This document shows, piece after piece, positions 1 to 7,861 of a DNA stretch of 12,117 bases (position 1 is its first letter; each line of letters starts with the position of its first letter). The notes beneath the pieces are model-generated. The model did no database searches and was not told the DNA's origin. It worked only from the letters and a program-made list of their open reading frames with translations. Source of the DNA: an uncultured Bacteroidota bacterium. GTDB taxonomy: Bacteria; Bacteroidota; Bacteroidia; Chitinophagales; Chitinophagaceae. Position numbers and translations under genes: made by a program. The stretch is taken from contig CAIZMD010000066.1 of the NCBI GenBank assembly GCA_903933995.1, forward strand, positions 1-12,117. Direction: 5' to 3'.

Positions 1-125
1 CAATTATCTCTAAAACCAGTTATCATTCTTTTTTTGTAACAGCAGCTATGATGGTTCCGTTGGGTTGGTGCTGTATTTATTTTTTAACCAGTAAGGATAG
101 AGTTCAATTAAATATTACCAATTAA
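1..125 (+). CDS. C-terminal end of a membrane protein, possibly an MFS-type transporter (partial)
   Basis: The frame starting at base 3 is open from the window edge to a TAA at 123-125, giving 40 residues. The peptide contains one hydrophobic stretch (about residues 9-28, SFFVTAAMMVPLGWCCIYFL) followed by a short polar tail (TSKDRVQLNITN). This is what the last transmembrane helix and cytoplasmic tail of a polytopic transporter look like. Its TAA overlaps the ATG of the following lyase by one base (TAATG), so the two genes are probably cotranscribed and translationally coupled. Transporters of the major facilitator superfamily, including hexuronate carriers, are often found in uronate-degrading loci, which makes that a reasonable guess. 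The visible part is too short to assign a family; it is only the C-terminus of a gene that begins before the window. Confidence 0.55.
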   Translation, partial: IISKTSYHSFFVTAAMMVPLGWCCIYFLTSKDRVQLNITN

Positions 126-1324
126 TGACTAAAATAATTAAGAAATATCAATTTTTGATTTTTTGCTTTCTTGTATCACAAGTTTCAATTTGTGCACAAG
201 TAATGCCAAGATTATATGATATGATTCAGTTGCAAAAAAATAAAAATAGCGTTAAGCAAAATGATAAGGAATTTCAAAAGGCTTACCAAATAATGTTATC
301 AAATGCAGATAAGGCTTTGAAATATGGACCTGTATCTGTAATGGATAAAAAAGAGATTCCTCCAAGTGGCAATAAACATGACTATATGAGTTTGGCGCCA
401 TATCATTGGCCAAATCCTAATACGAAAGATGGGTTGCCATATATTAGGAAAGATGGCCAAACAAACCCAGAAGTTAAATTATATAAAGACAAAGAATATT
501 TGCCAGAATTATGCAGCCAGATTTTCAATCTTTCACTTGCGTCATACTATACTGATAACAATAAGTATGCTAATCATGCATTAAGATTAATTCGTGTTTG
601 GTTTTTAGATTCAATGACAAAAATGAATCCAAATATGAACTTTAGTCAAGCAATTAAAGGCGAAAATACTGGAAGAGGAGCAGGACTAATTGATGGCAGG
701 CATTTAATTAAAGTAATAGAAGCAATTGGTTTTTTGAATCAGGTTTCAATGATACCTGAAAAGGATATTAAAATGATGCAGATTTGGTTTTCTGATTATT
801 TAATTTGGATGCAAACAAGCAAAAATGGACAAGAGGAACTTAATGCACCAAATAATCATGGTGTTTGGTATGATGCTTTGAGAATGTCTATTTCATTGTT
901 TACTAATCAAAAAGAATTAGCTAATAAAATTGTTTTGAATGTGCAGATACGTCTGGATAGTCAAATGGATGAAAATATGCAATTCCCATTAGAAATGGCT
1001 AGAACAACATCACTGCATTATTCCCTATTTGTAGTAGAAGCTTTTATGAAAATTGCTAAAATGAGTGAATTCACTCAGTCAGGGTTGTGGAACTATTCTA
1101 GCAAAAATGGAAAATCTCTTAAAAATGCATTTAATGAAATTGCACCCTATTTGTACCAAGAGAAAAAATGGGAAGGGCAGCAAATAAAGTTATTTGATTT
1201 TAGTGAAGGTTTAGAGGTTTTAAATTATGGACAGCTCCAATATTCTTGCGTAAAATGTAAAAATTATTTGAACAAATACTATACTACTTACGAGTCATCA
1301 CTTCCAATGAAAATTTTATTTTAA
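125..1324 (+). CDS. Secreted alginate-lyase-superfamily protein (PF05426, PL5/PL38-like)
   Basis: Predicted polysaccharide lyase of 399 residues, cleaving uronic-acid linkages by beta-elimination in the periplasm or outside the cell. A basic start and hydrophobic core (residues 1-24) form a signal peptide, with likely cleavage after A24 (ICA|QV). The lipobox is not convincing because I22 precedes C23. Family signatures are IPPSGNKHDYMSLAPY (78-93), GLPYIRKDG (103-111), NPE (114-116), the Asn-Asn-His motif N243-N244-H245 in NNHGVWYD, and R293 with Y299 in ARTTSLHYS. The NNH, Arg and Tyr match the catalytic Asn/His/Arg/Tyr set known from PL5 alginate lyase A1-III, so it looks active. The fold expected is an alpha/alpha barrel. 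It reads APYHWPNP where the second lyase in this window (11050 onward) has APYWWPDP. The start is fixed by the signal peptide and the TAATG overlap with the gene before; susC follows after 24 bases. The substrate is unknown; family members act on mannuronan and related polyuronates. Confidence 0.85.
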   Translation: MTKIIKKYQFLIFCFLVSQVSICAQVMPRLYDMIQLQKNKNSVKQNDKEFQKAYQIMLSNADKALKYGPVSVMDKKEIPPSGNKHDYMSLAPYHWPNPNTKDGLPYIRKDGQTNPEVKLYKDKEYLPELCSQIFNLSLASYYTDNNKYANHALRLIRVWFLDSMTKMNPNMNFSQAIKGENTGRGAGLIDGRHLIKVIEAIGFLNQVSMIPEKDIKMMQIWFSDYLIWMQTSKNGQEELNAPNNHGVWYDALRMSISLFTNQKELANKIVLNVQIRLDSQMDENMQFPLEMARTTSLHYSLFVVEAFMKIAKMSEFTQSGLWNYSSKNGKSLKNAFNEIAPYLYQEKKWEGQQIKLFDFSEGLEVLNYGQLQYSCVKCKNYLNKYYTTYESSLPMKILF

Positions 1325-1348
1325 ATTTTTTACAAATAAACATGCATT

Positions 1349-4300
1349 ATGAAAAAACAACGATTGCTCCTTATGCTAGTGCCACTGTTGCTCATGGCAG
1401 CTTTAGTTTCAGCACAAAAACGTACTATAACCGGTAAGGTTTTAGATGCTAGTAATGGAACTCCATTAGCTGGCGTGTCAATTCTTGCTAATAAAGGAAC
1501 AGCAGGTATTGCAAGTAAAGACGATGGTACTTTTAGTATTAGTTTAAACGGGAATACTAAATCTATCATGTTTTCTTATGTTGGCTTTACCAATCAAATT
1601 GTGCAGATTAACAACGACACATCTTTAATTGTCAGTTTAAAACCAGAAACTGGTACTCAAAGTGAAGTAGTTGTGATTGGATATGGGTCACAGAAAAGAT
1701 CCAGCGTATCTGGTGCGGTTGCAAAGTTTAAAAATGACAAGCTTGATGAAGTGCCTGTTTCTAGAGTAGACCAGGCATTGCAAGGTAAAATTGCCGGAGT
1801 TTCAATTCAGAATATTTCTTCCGAAGCTGGAGCAGAGCCTAAAATTAATATTCGTGGTGTTACTTCAATTAATGCTGGCTCTAATCCTTTAGTAGTTATT
1901 GATGGTCAAATTACACCGGATGGTTTAGGATTTATCAACCCAGCTGATGTGGAATCAATTGAAGTATTAAAAGATGCAGCTTCTGCAGCAATATATGGTT
2001 CAAGAGGATCAAGTGGTGTGATTCTTGTTACAACTAAAAAGGGGTCTGCCGATAAACCTAAGTATAATTTCAAATATTCGGTTGGGCAAAGAAAAGCGTA
2101 CAAAACATACGATGTGATGACTACATCTGAATATGTTGGTATGTTATTTAATGAAATGGCAAATAAGGCAACAGACCCTACTGTAAATCAAACTACTAAT
2201 ACTGTAGTGGCAAATGATAGGGCTTCCTATATTTTGGAAAACCAAATTCTCAATGGTAACGCTACTAATTGGCAAAATGAATCTCTAAGGTCTGCTATGA
2301 CTAATAATATTCAATTAGGGGTGTCTGGAGGTACAAAAAGTATGCGTTATTATATTTCTGGAGGCTATCAAGGAGAAGAGGGGTTGATGAATAAAAGCAA
2401 TTTTGAAAAATACAACGTAAGGGCAAAGATGGATATTGATTTTAGTAAGAAGATAAAAATGACTTTCAACATTAATCCATCCTATACTAAAAAAGAAGCG
2501 CCCTCACAGAATTATACAAATTTTTGGAGAATGCCAGGTTGGTTGCCAGTTAGACATACAGAAGCCAGTGCTGCTTTGGCAAGAACCAATCCATTAAACA
2601 GCTCAATTGTAGCAGGTGATTATGCACATCAACGTCATTTTAGTTCGCTAGCATATACTGGAACCATGCCAGATGGTTCGGCTTGGACAGGAACTGGTTC
2701 TCCAGGTGGCTCTGCCCAACAAAATCCAAGATCAGAAGTTGATAGAACCGATATCAATTCCAATGAGTATAGATTGCAATCTTCTGCTGAATTAAATGTC
2801 AATTTATTGCCAGGATTAAACTTTAAATCACTACTAAGTGGCTATTTGACCTATGTAAATGGATTGAATTATGCAGCAAGAAATGCAAGTAGGGATGGAG
2901 ACTTAAATTCCGGAGTCTTTACTAACAACTCCAATATTTACATGTTAACTGAAAATACTTTGAATTATTCCAAAATGTTTGGTGATCATGATATCTCAGC
3001 CGTTGTTGGTTTTACTTCAGAAAGAACTGATGTAGTTAGACAACAAACTACAGGGCTTGATTTTCCAAGTGATGAAATTAGAACATTGGCTAGTGCCGCT
3101 CAAGTTGATAAAACAAGAACATTTGGAACAAAATCCACAATTGGTTTAAATTCTGTTTTGGGAAGAATTTCTTATGCATACAAGGGTAAATATCTATTCT
3201 CAACAAGTTTAAGAGCAGATGGTAGTTCTTATTTTGGACCGGGTAATAAATGGGGAACTTTCCCTGCAGTTTCTGTAGGATGGGTAGCAAGTAAAGAAAG
3301 TATTTTCAACAATATTGATTGGTTAACAAACTTGAAATTTAGAGCAAGTTATGGTGCTACAGGAAACAATAGAATCATAGAAGATGCATGGTTAGATCTT
3401 TTATATGGTATCAACTACCCATATGGATCTGCTAATGGTACTAGCAATGCAGGTCTGATTACTTCATCTTCTATTTTGGCCAATCCTTCTATAACTTGGG
3501 AAAGAACATTCCAATCTAATTTTGGAATGGATTTATCGTTGTTTAAAAATAAACTAAGCATATCATTAGATATATATAAGTCAAAAACTGAAAAACTTTT
3601 GCTACAGCAATCAGTTATGGCTTTTACAGGTGTTCCTCAATTTTGGAATAACTTAGGTAGTCTTCAGAATACTGGCTTTGAAATAGATATCAGTTCAAAA
3701 AATATTCAAAATAAGAATTTTAGATGGACTACATCAGCTAACTTAAGTCGTAATGAAAATAAAATTCTTGAACTTGGAACTGAAGCTTATTTGTTAAACC
3801 AAGGGGAGCGTTCTGAAGTTTATAGAAACCAAGTTGGAGATCCCTTAGTTCAATTTTTGGGATTCAAGACAGATGGAGTTTGGATGTCTCAAGCACAAAT
3901 TGATGAAGCAAGAGCAAAAGGCCTTACTTCAAATCTTTCTGCAGCTTTCACCCCTGGTGGCTTGAAAATTGTTGATACTAACGGAGATAATAAATTAGAC
4001 AATAATGACAGAGTAGTTATTGGCAATCCTTACCCAGCTTTTATTTGGGGAATTACCAATACATTTAATTATAAGTCTTTTGAGTTTAGCTTTTTATTGC
4101 AAGGTAGTCATGGCGGTCAATTAATTAATGGAGACCCCAATTACAATGAATCTGGCAGAACCATGCGTGTTTATAATTCAAATAGATGGGTTAGTGCTGG
4201 GTTCCCTGGAGACGGTAAAACTCCACTTAATAGGGGTTCGGGATTTAACTGGATGTTGACAGACTATGTAGTAGAAGATGCCTCATATTGGGCATTACGG

Positions 4301-4540
4301 GAAGTTAATCTTAGTTATACCCTGCCAGCTGGTTTGAACAAAAAATTACATTTAAATGGAATTAGAGTTTATTTATCTGCACAAAATTTATTCTTCAAAA
4401 CTGCATCAAATTATAGAAGTATTAATCCAGAAGGTAGATTTAAAAATGGACCTTATAGCTCTGTTTTAATTGATGGATATCAGCGAGGATCATTTCCAAT
4501 TCAAAAAACATTTCTGGCTGGAATTGACATCAATTTTTAA
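1349..4540 (+). CDS. susC-like: SusC/RagA-family TonB-dependent outer-membrane transporter
   Basis: Outer-membrane beta-barrel of 1063 residues that takes up oligosaccharides with energy from TonB-ExbBD, working with the SusD-like lipoprotein encoded next. The signal peptide is residues 1-22 (cleavage SA|Q). Next comes a carboxypeptidase-regulatory-like domain (about 26-98, from TITGKVLDASNGTPLAGVS), then the TonB-box region (EVVVIGYGSQKRSSVSGAV, 106-124). The plug domain (about 125-232) shows the family signatures INIRGVTS, LVVIDG and VESIEVLKDAASAAIYGSRG. The rest is the beta-barrel, ending in a typical aromatic C-terminus (IDINF). No N-terminal STN domain is present, so it does not look like a transporter signalling to an anti-sigma factor. 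The length is normal for the family. It starts 24 bases after the upstream lyase and ends 24 bases before the susD-like gene, which fits one operon. The cargo cannot be read from the sequence; the context implies a sulfated uronate-containing oligosaccharide. Confidence 0.96.
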   Translation: MKKQRLLLMLVPLLLMAALVSAQKRTITGKVLDASNGTPLAGVSILANKGTAGIASKDDGTFSISLNGNTKSIMFSYVGFTNQIVQINNDTSLIVSLKPETGTQSEVVVIGYGSQKRSSVSGAVAKFKNDKLDEVPVSRVDQALQGKIAGVSIQNISSEAGAEPKINIRGVTSINAGSNPLVVIDGQITPDGLGFINPADVESIEVLKDAASAAIYGSRGSSGVILVTTKKGSADKPKYNFKYSVGQRKAYKTYDVMTTSEYVGMLFNEMANKATDPTVNQTTNTVVANDRASYILENQILNGNATNWQNESLRSAMTNNIQLGVSGGTKSMRYYISGGYQGEEGLMNKSNFEKYNVRAKMDIDFSKKIKMTFNINPSYTKKEAPSQNYTNFWRMPGWLPVRHTEASAALARTNPLNSSIVAGDYAHQRHFSSLAYTGTMPDGSAWTGTGSPGGSAQQNPRSEVDRTDINSNEYRLQSSAELNVNLLPGLNFKSLLSGYLTYVNGLNYAARNASRDGDLNSGVFTNNSNIYMLTENTLNYSKMFGDHDISAVVGFTSERTDVVRQQTTGLDFPSDEIRTLASAAQVDKTRTFGTKSTIGLNSVLGRISYAYKGKYLFSTSLRADGSSYFGPGNKWGTFPAVSVGWVASKESIFNNIDWLTNLKFRASYGATGNNRIIEDAWLDLLYGINYPYGSANGTSNAGLITSSSILANPSITWERTFQSNFGMDLSLFKNKLSISLDIYKSKTEKLLLQQSVMAFTGVPQFWNNLGSLQNTGFEIDISSKNIQNKNFRWTTSANLSRNENKILELGTEAYLLNQGERSEVYRNQVGDPLVQFLGFKTDGVWMSQAQIDEARAKGLTSNLSAAFTPGGLKIVDTNGDNKLDNNDRVVIGNPYPAFIWGITNTFNYKSFEFSFLLQGSHGGQLINGDPNYNESGRTMRVYNSNRWVSAGFPGDGKTPLNRGSGFNWMLTDYVVEDASYWALREVNLSYTLPAGLNKKLHLNGIRVYLSAQNLFFKTASNYRSINPEGRFKNGPYSSVLIDGYQRGSFPIQKTFLAGIDINF

Positions 4541-4564
4541 TTACCACAATTATAAAATAGCAAT

Positions 4565-6148
4565 ATGAAAAATTCTTATAAACTACTTTTTGCTTGCATG
4601 TTTATATTGGCATCCTGCAATAAGAATATTGAAAGATTGCCTCAAAACAATGTTTCAATTGAAAATTATTATAACAACACTTCTGAAATTCAAACATCGC
4701 TTAATGGTTGTTATGGCGCATTGAGAAATACGCTTATAGAAGAGTGGCAAATGACTGAATTAAGAAGTGATAATTCAATAATGGGTAATTCAGGTAGTAC
4801 TTCAATACCCAATAGGGAAAAAAGTGATTTGGATTTATTTATCCCCAGCACATCACTAACAGCTATCTATACTTATTGGTCTAGTGTTTATTCTAATATC
4901 AGAAATATAAACACACTATTGAACAGTTTAGAATTGAATTATGACCCTGCTGCTGGAACACTAGTAAAAGGAAATACAACTGTAGTTATTAGCGATAATG
5001 ATTATAAAAATCTGTCAGCTCAAGCAACATTTTTACGTGCATATCACTATTTTAATCTTGTAAGATTATACGGAGGTGTTTTTTTGGTTCATGAGCCAAT
5101 AAATGGAGAACAGGCTATTGCCATGAACAGGTCATCGGTAAGTGATATTTATAAATTAATTGTTGCTGATTTGCAGTACGCTGCTGCAAATGGAATTTCT
5201 TTAAACTACGCTTCATTTGCTGCATCAAATTCTGGAACTAATTTAGGAAAAGTTAACGCATGGACAGCCAAAGCATTGTTAGCTAAGGTTTACCTAACAC
5301 AAAATAAAAAAGCGGAAGCCATTGTTTTATTGAATGACATAATTGCAAATAGTGGATATGGTTTGGTAACAGCAGGAGCTGCACCATATGCTGATATTTT
5401 CTCTATTAGTAATGAAATGAATAGGGAAATTCTTTTTGCAGTTCGTTATAAAGCTGGTGGTTTGGGAATCGGATCGCCTTGGCCCAACAATTTTGCTCCT
5501 GAACTAAGTGGAACTGCCATTGTAAATGGTGATGGTAATGGATTTAACAATGGTACTACAGAGTTAGAAGGTTTGTATGCAACTGCCGATACAAGAAAAG
5601 CTGCTACACTAGGAGTTTGGTCTACTGGGAATAATAGAAGATTGTATCCCAAAAAGCATATTACATCTGTTACCTTGACAAATGATGGTGAAAATGACTG
5701 GGTGGTACTAAGATATGCCGATGTAATTCTAATGTTAGCGGAAGCTCAAGGATATTCAGCAGCAAGTTTGAGTTTAGTAAATCAAACAAGATCAAGGGCT
5801 GGTTTGAGTTCAAATCCTTTGACAATAGTAAATGTGCCTAACGATAAAGCATTTGCTGATTCATTATCAAGAGAAAGACGTTTAGAATTTGCTTTTGAAA
5901 ATCATCGTTGGTTTGATTTACTCAGATTCGATGTTACAATGCCACAACAATCCGAAAATACTGTTGCCAGATTAAAGTCAAATTTTGCATTTATGTTTAC
6001 CAGCCATTATAGCAGGTATCCAAGTCCAGCACCTACTTTAGTTACTATTCAAGGATATGTTACAAATGATAAATTATTGTTGCCAATACCACAAAGAGAA
6101 ATTGATAATAATACTAAGTTAGTTATACCACAAAATCCTGGCTACTAA
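4565..6148 (+). CDS. susD-like: SusD/RagB-family glycan-binding lipoprotein
   Basis: Surface lipoprotein of 527 residues that caps the SusC barrel and captures glycan at the cell surface. A type II signal peptide is clear: hydrophobic residues 6-17 followed by the lipobox LASC, with C18 as the lipidated residue. The N-terminal SusD-like domain (about 20-230) includes the tetratricopeptide-type segment FLRAYHYFNLVRLYGGVFLV (156-175). The C-terminal RagB/SusD domain (about 270-527) holds the characteristic RERRLEFAFENHRWFDLLR (436-454) and the closing LPIPQREIDNN near the end (506-516). Length is normal. It is followed by a strong hairpin before the sulfatase genes, as often seen after susCD pairs, where it can lower expression of downstream genes. 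The glycan specificity cannot be inferred from these motifs. Confidence 0.96.
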   Translation: MKNSYKLLFACMFILASCNKNIERLPQNNVSIENYYNNTSEIQTSLNGCYGALRNTLIEEWQMTELRSDNSIMGNSGSTSIPNREKSDLDLFIPSTSLTAIYTYWSSVYSNIRNINTLLNSLELNYDPAAGTLVKGNTTVVISDNDYKNLSAQATFLRAYHYFNLVRLYGGVFLVHEPINGEQAIAMNRSSVSDIYKLIVADLQYAAANGISLNYASFAASNSGTNLGKVNAWTAKALLAKVYLTQNKKAEAIVLLNDIIANSGYGLVTAGAAPYADIFSISNEMNREILFAVRYKAGGLGIGSPWPNNFAPELSGTAIVNGDGNGFNNGTTELEGLYATADTRKAATLGVWSTGNNRRLYPKKHITSVTLTNDGENDWVVLRYADVILMLAEAQGYSAASLSLVNQTRSRAGLSSNPLTIVNVPNDKAFADSLSRERRLEFAFENHRWFDLLRFDVTMPQQSENTVARLKSNFAFMFTSHYSRYPSPAPTLVTIQGYVTNDKLLLPIPQREIDNNTKLVIPQNPGY

Positions 6149-6155
6149 CCTTGCT

Positions 6156-6206
6156 AAAAAGTACATGAGAAATTTCAAGATATTGAGATTTCTCATGTAA
6201 CTTTTT
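6156..6206 (+). terminator. Long hairpin after the susD-like gene: terminator or attenuator
   Basis: Bases 6156-6173 (AAAAAGTACATGAGAAAT) pair with 6188-6206; the only irregularity is one unpaired base in the right arm (GTTAC against GTAC). The stem extends inward by three more pairs (T-G wobble, T-A, C-G), leaving an 8-base loop, for about 21 pairs in total. The right arm ends in CTTTTTCT, so the transcript would end in a U-run paired to the A-run of the left arm, and the element could work in both directions. It starts 8 bases after the susD stop. It may fully or partly separate susCD expression from the sulfatase genes. I see no convincing Bacteroidota promoter (TTG plus TAnnTTTG) in 6207-6265, so partial read-through is the simpler reading. 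Confidence 0.75.
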
Positions 6207-6213
6207 CTAGTAT
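6201..6213 (+). repeat. 13-base sequence shared with the second long intergenic gap (copy 1)
   Basis: CTTTTTCTAGTAT occurs here, at the 3' edge of the hairpin after the susD-like gene, and again at 10925-10937 in the gap before the second lyase. These are the only two intergenic gaps longer than 100 bases in the window. The match stops sharply on both sides. It could be chance in AT-rich DNA, a common 3'-end signal, or a regulatory site. Confidence 0.3.
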
Positions 6214-6265
6214 ACTTAGTCTGATGATGAGTAATGGCATATAAGTAAAGATTTAAAAATTAGGC

Positions 6266-7858
6266 ATGAAAAAGTTAAGTTTCTTTTTTGTATTGTTCTT
6301 TTCAATTTCTACAGCTTTGTTAGCTCAGAAAGATAAAAGACCCAATATTCTTTTTATTGCAGTTGATGACCTTAAACCTGAATTAGGTATTTATGGTAAT
6401 AAAATGGTAAAAACACCCAATATTGATCGGTTGGCAAAAATGGGTACCGTATTTCAAAGAAATTATTGCCAACAATCAGTATGTGGTCCAACAAGAGCAA
6501 GTCTAATGACAGGGATGCGACCGGATGTTACAAAAATTTGGGATTTAAAAACGCAAATGCGAGACATGAACCCAGATATTGTAACTCTACCACAATACTT
6601 AATTTCACAGGGGTACAATACTTGTGGTGTTGGTAAGATATTTCACCCAAGCAGTGCAATTAAAAAGATAGATCCAATTTCATGGAACACGCCTTATTTA
6701 TTTGATACTGATGAGGATTATCCTAATGGAATGGGTAAGCCAGCAAACAGGTCTTATCAAAAACCCGAAACGAAAGCATATTTTTTGACTAAGGAAAAAG
6801 TGAAACGTGAGAAAACAGATTATGATGATGAAACCCCAACCACAGTAAAAGGGCCATCTACTGAATGTATTGATGTTCCGGACAACGCCTATGAAGATGG
6901 TGTGGTGGCTCAACAAGCTAAAAATCAGATTACTAAGTTTTCTAAAGAGAATAAACCATATTTTATGGCTGTGGGTTTTCATAAACCACATCTTCCATTT
7001 GTAGCACCTAAAAAATACTGGGATTTATATAATAGAGCTGATATGCCTATTGCTCCTTTTCAAGAACATTCAAAAGATGGGCCACTAATTGCATATCACA
7101 AATCTGGAGAATTAAGAAATTATCCAGATATTCCTGAAAATGCAACATTGGCTCCTGAGTTGTTAAGGATTGGTCTGAAAAAAGAAAAACAACAAGAATT
7201 AATTCATGGATATCTTGCTGCTATATCATATATGGATGCTCAAGTTGGAGTATTGTTAAACACCCTTGATTCATTAAGTGCTTTAGAAAATACAATTATT
7301 GTATTATGGGGTGATCATGGTTGGCATTTAGGAGATCATGACCTTTGGGAGAAGCACACTAATTTTGAACAAGCTACTAGGGCACCTTTAATAGTTGCAG
7401 CTCCTAAAATGAAGCCTGGATTTACGAATTCTTTATCTGAACATGTTGATATTTTTCCTACTATTTGTGATCTAGCTGGATTGTCAGTTCCCAATTGGTT
7501 AGATGGAAAGTCCTTGAAGCCTGTAATCCAAAATAAACAGGAGAAGGTAAAAGAATATTCAGTTAGTCAGTATCCAAGAAAGTTGAATAAGGAGGAGATG
7601 AAAAAAACAGGATTTGCAAATAATAAAATTATGGGATATAGTTTGCGAACGGATAAATATAGATATACAGTTTGGATGAATGATTTTACAAGTAAAGATG
7701 AATTTGATGAAAAGAAAGTCTATGCAACAGAAATGTATGACTATGTTAAAGACCCATTAGAAAAAGTAAATGTGGTTAACGATAAAAATTATACTGCAAT
7801 ATCAAAAGAGATGTCTGTAACAATGACTGCATTTTTTAAAGCGCAAGTAAAAAAATAG
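6266..7858 (+). CDS. Secreted S1-family sulfatase, iduronate-2-sulfatase-like (first of a tandem pair)
   Basis: Predicted periplasmic sulfatase of 530 residues that hydrolyses sulfate esters, probably on a uronic-acid residue. The signal peptide is residues 1-20 (LLA|QK). The type I sulfatase fold follows, with metal ligands D34-D35 (VDDLK) and the formylglycine site C73-G-P-T-R77. K124 and H127 sit in VGKIFHPS, H242 in KPHLPF, D350-H351 in GDHGWHLG and K363 in WEKH. This order and spacing match human iduronate-2-sulfatase (VGKVFHPG, KPH, DHGW, and later SQYPR and MGYSxRT...YRYTVW), and every catalytic residue I can place is kept. Residues about 145-205 form a charged insert that differs completely from the next sulfatase and may shape the substrate pocket. 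The cysteine must be converted to formylglycine by an enzyme not encoded here. It ends 3 bases before the next sulfatase. The similarity suggests a 2-O-sulfated uronate substrate, but bacterial members of this subgroup act on various polymers. Confidence 0.92.
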   Translation: MKKLSFFFVLFFSISTALLAQKDKRPNILFIAVDDLKPELGIYGNKMVKTPNIDRLAKMGTVFQRNYCQQSVCGPTRASLMTGMRPDVTKIWDLKTQMRDMNPDIVTLPQYLISQGYNTCGVGKIFHPSSAIKKIDPISWNTPYLFDTDEDYPNGMGKPANRSYQKPETKAYFLTKEKVKREKTDYDDETPTTVKGPSTECIDVPDNAYEDGVVAQQAKNQITKFSKENKPYFMAVGFHKPHLPFVAPKKYWDLYNRADMPIAPFQEHSKDGPLIAYHKSGELRNYPDIPENATLAPELLRIGLKKEKQQELIHGYLAAISYMDAQVGVLLNTLDSLSALENTIIVLWGDHGWHLGDHDLWEKHTNFEQATRAPLIVAAPKMKPGFTNSLSEHVDIFPTICDLAGLSVPNWLDGKSLKPVIQNKQEKVKEYSVSQYPRKLNKEEMKKTGFANNKIMGYSLRTDKYRYTVWMNDFTSKDEFDEKKVYATEMYDYVKDPLEKVNVVNDKNYTAISKEMSVTMTAFFKAQVKK

Positions 7859-7861
7859 TCA

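Noticed and set aside
125..1324. Heparinase II/III-type lyase, considered because of the iduronate-sulfatase-like neighbours
   Set aside because: The SGxKHDYMSLAPY and NNH...R...SLHY motifs are those of the PF05426 alginate-lyase superfamily; no heparinase II/III signature was seen.
1330..1569. 79-codon minus-strand frame over the start of the susC-like gene
   Set aside because: It is antisense to the signal peptide and regulatory-like domain of a clear SusC protein, with no motif of its own; treated as a shadow frame. The minus-strand frames at 1906-2103, 3090-3290, 5446-5652 and 10510-10707 were rejected for the same reason.
1349..1600. SusC as a sigma/anti-sigma signalling receptor
   Set aside because: The N-terminus goes straight from signal peptide to a carboxypeptidase-regulatory-like domain; no STN domain is present and no sigma or anti-sigma genes are in the window.
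6698..6991. 97-codon open frame on the minus strand with hydrophobic residues, opposite the first sulfatase
   Set aside because: It lies wholly inside a well-supported sulfatase gene on the other strand. Its hydrophobic look comes from reverse-reading AT-rich codons, and it has no leader or recognisable domain.
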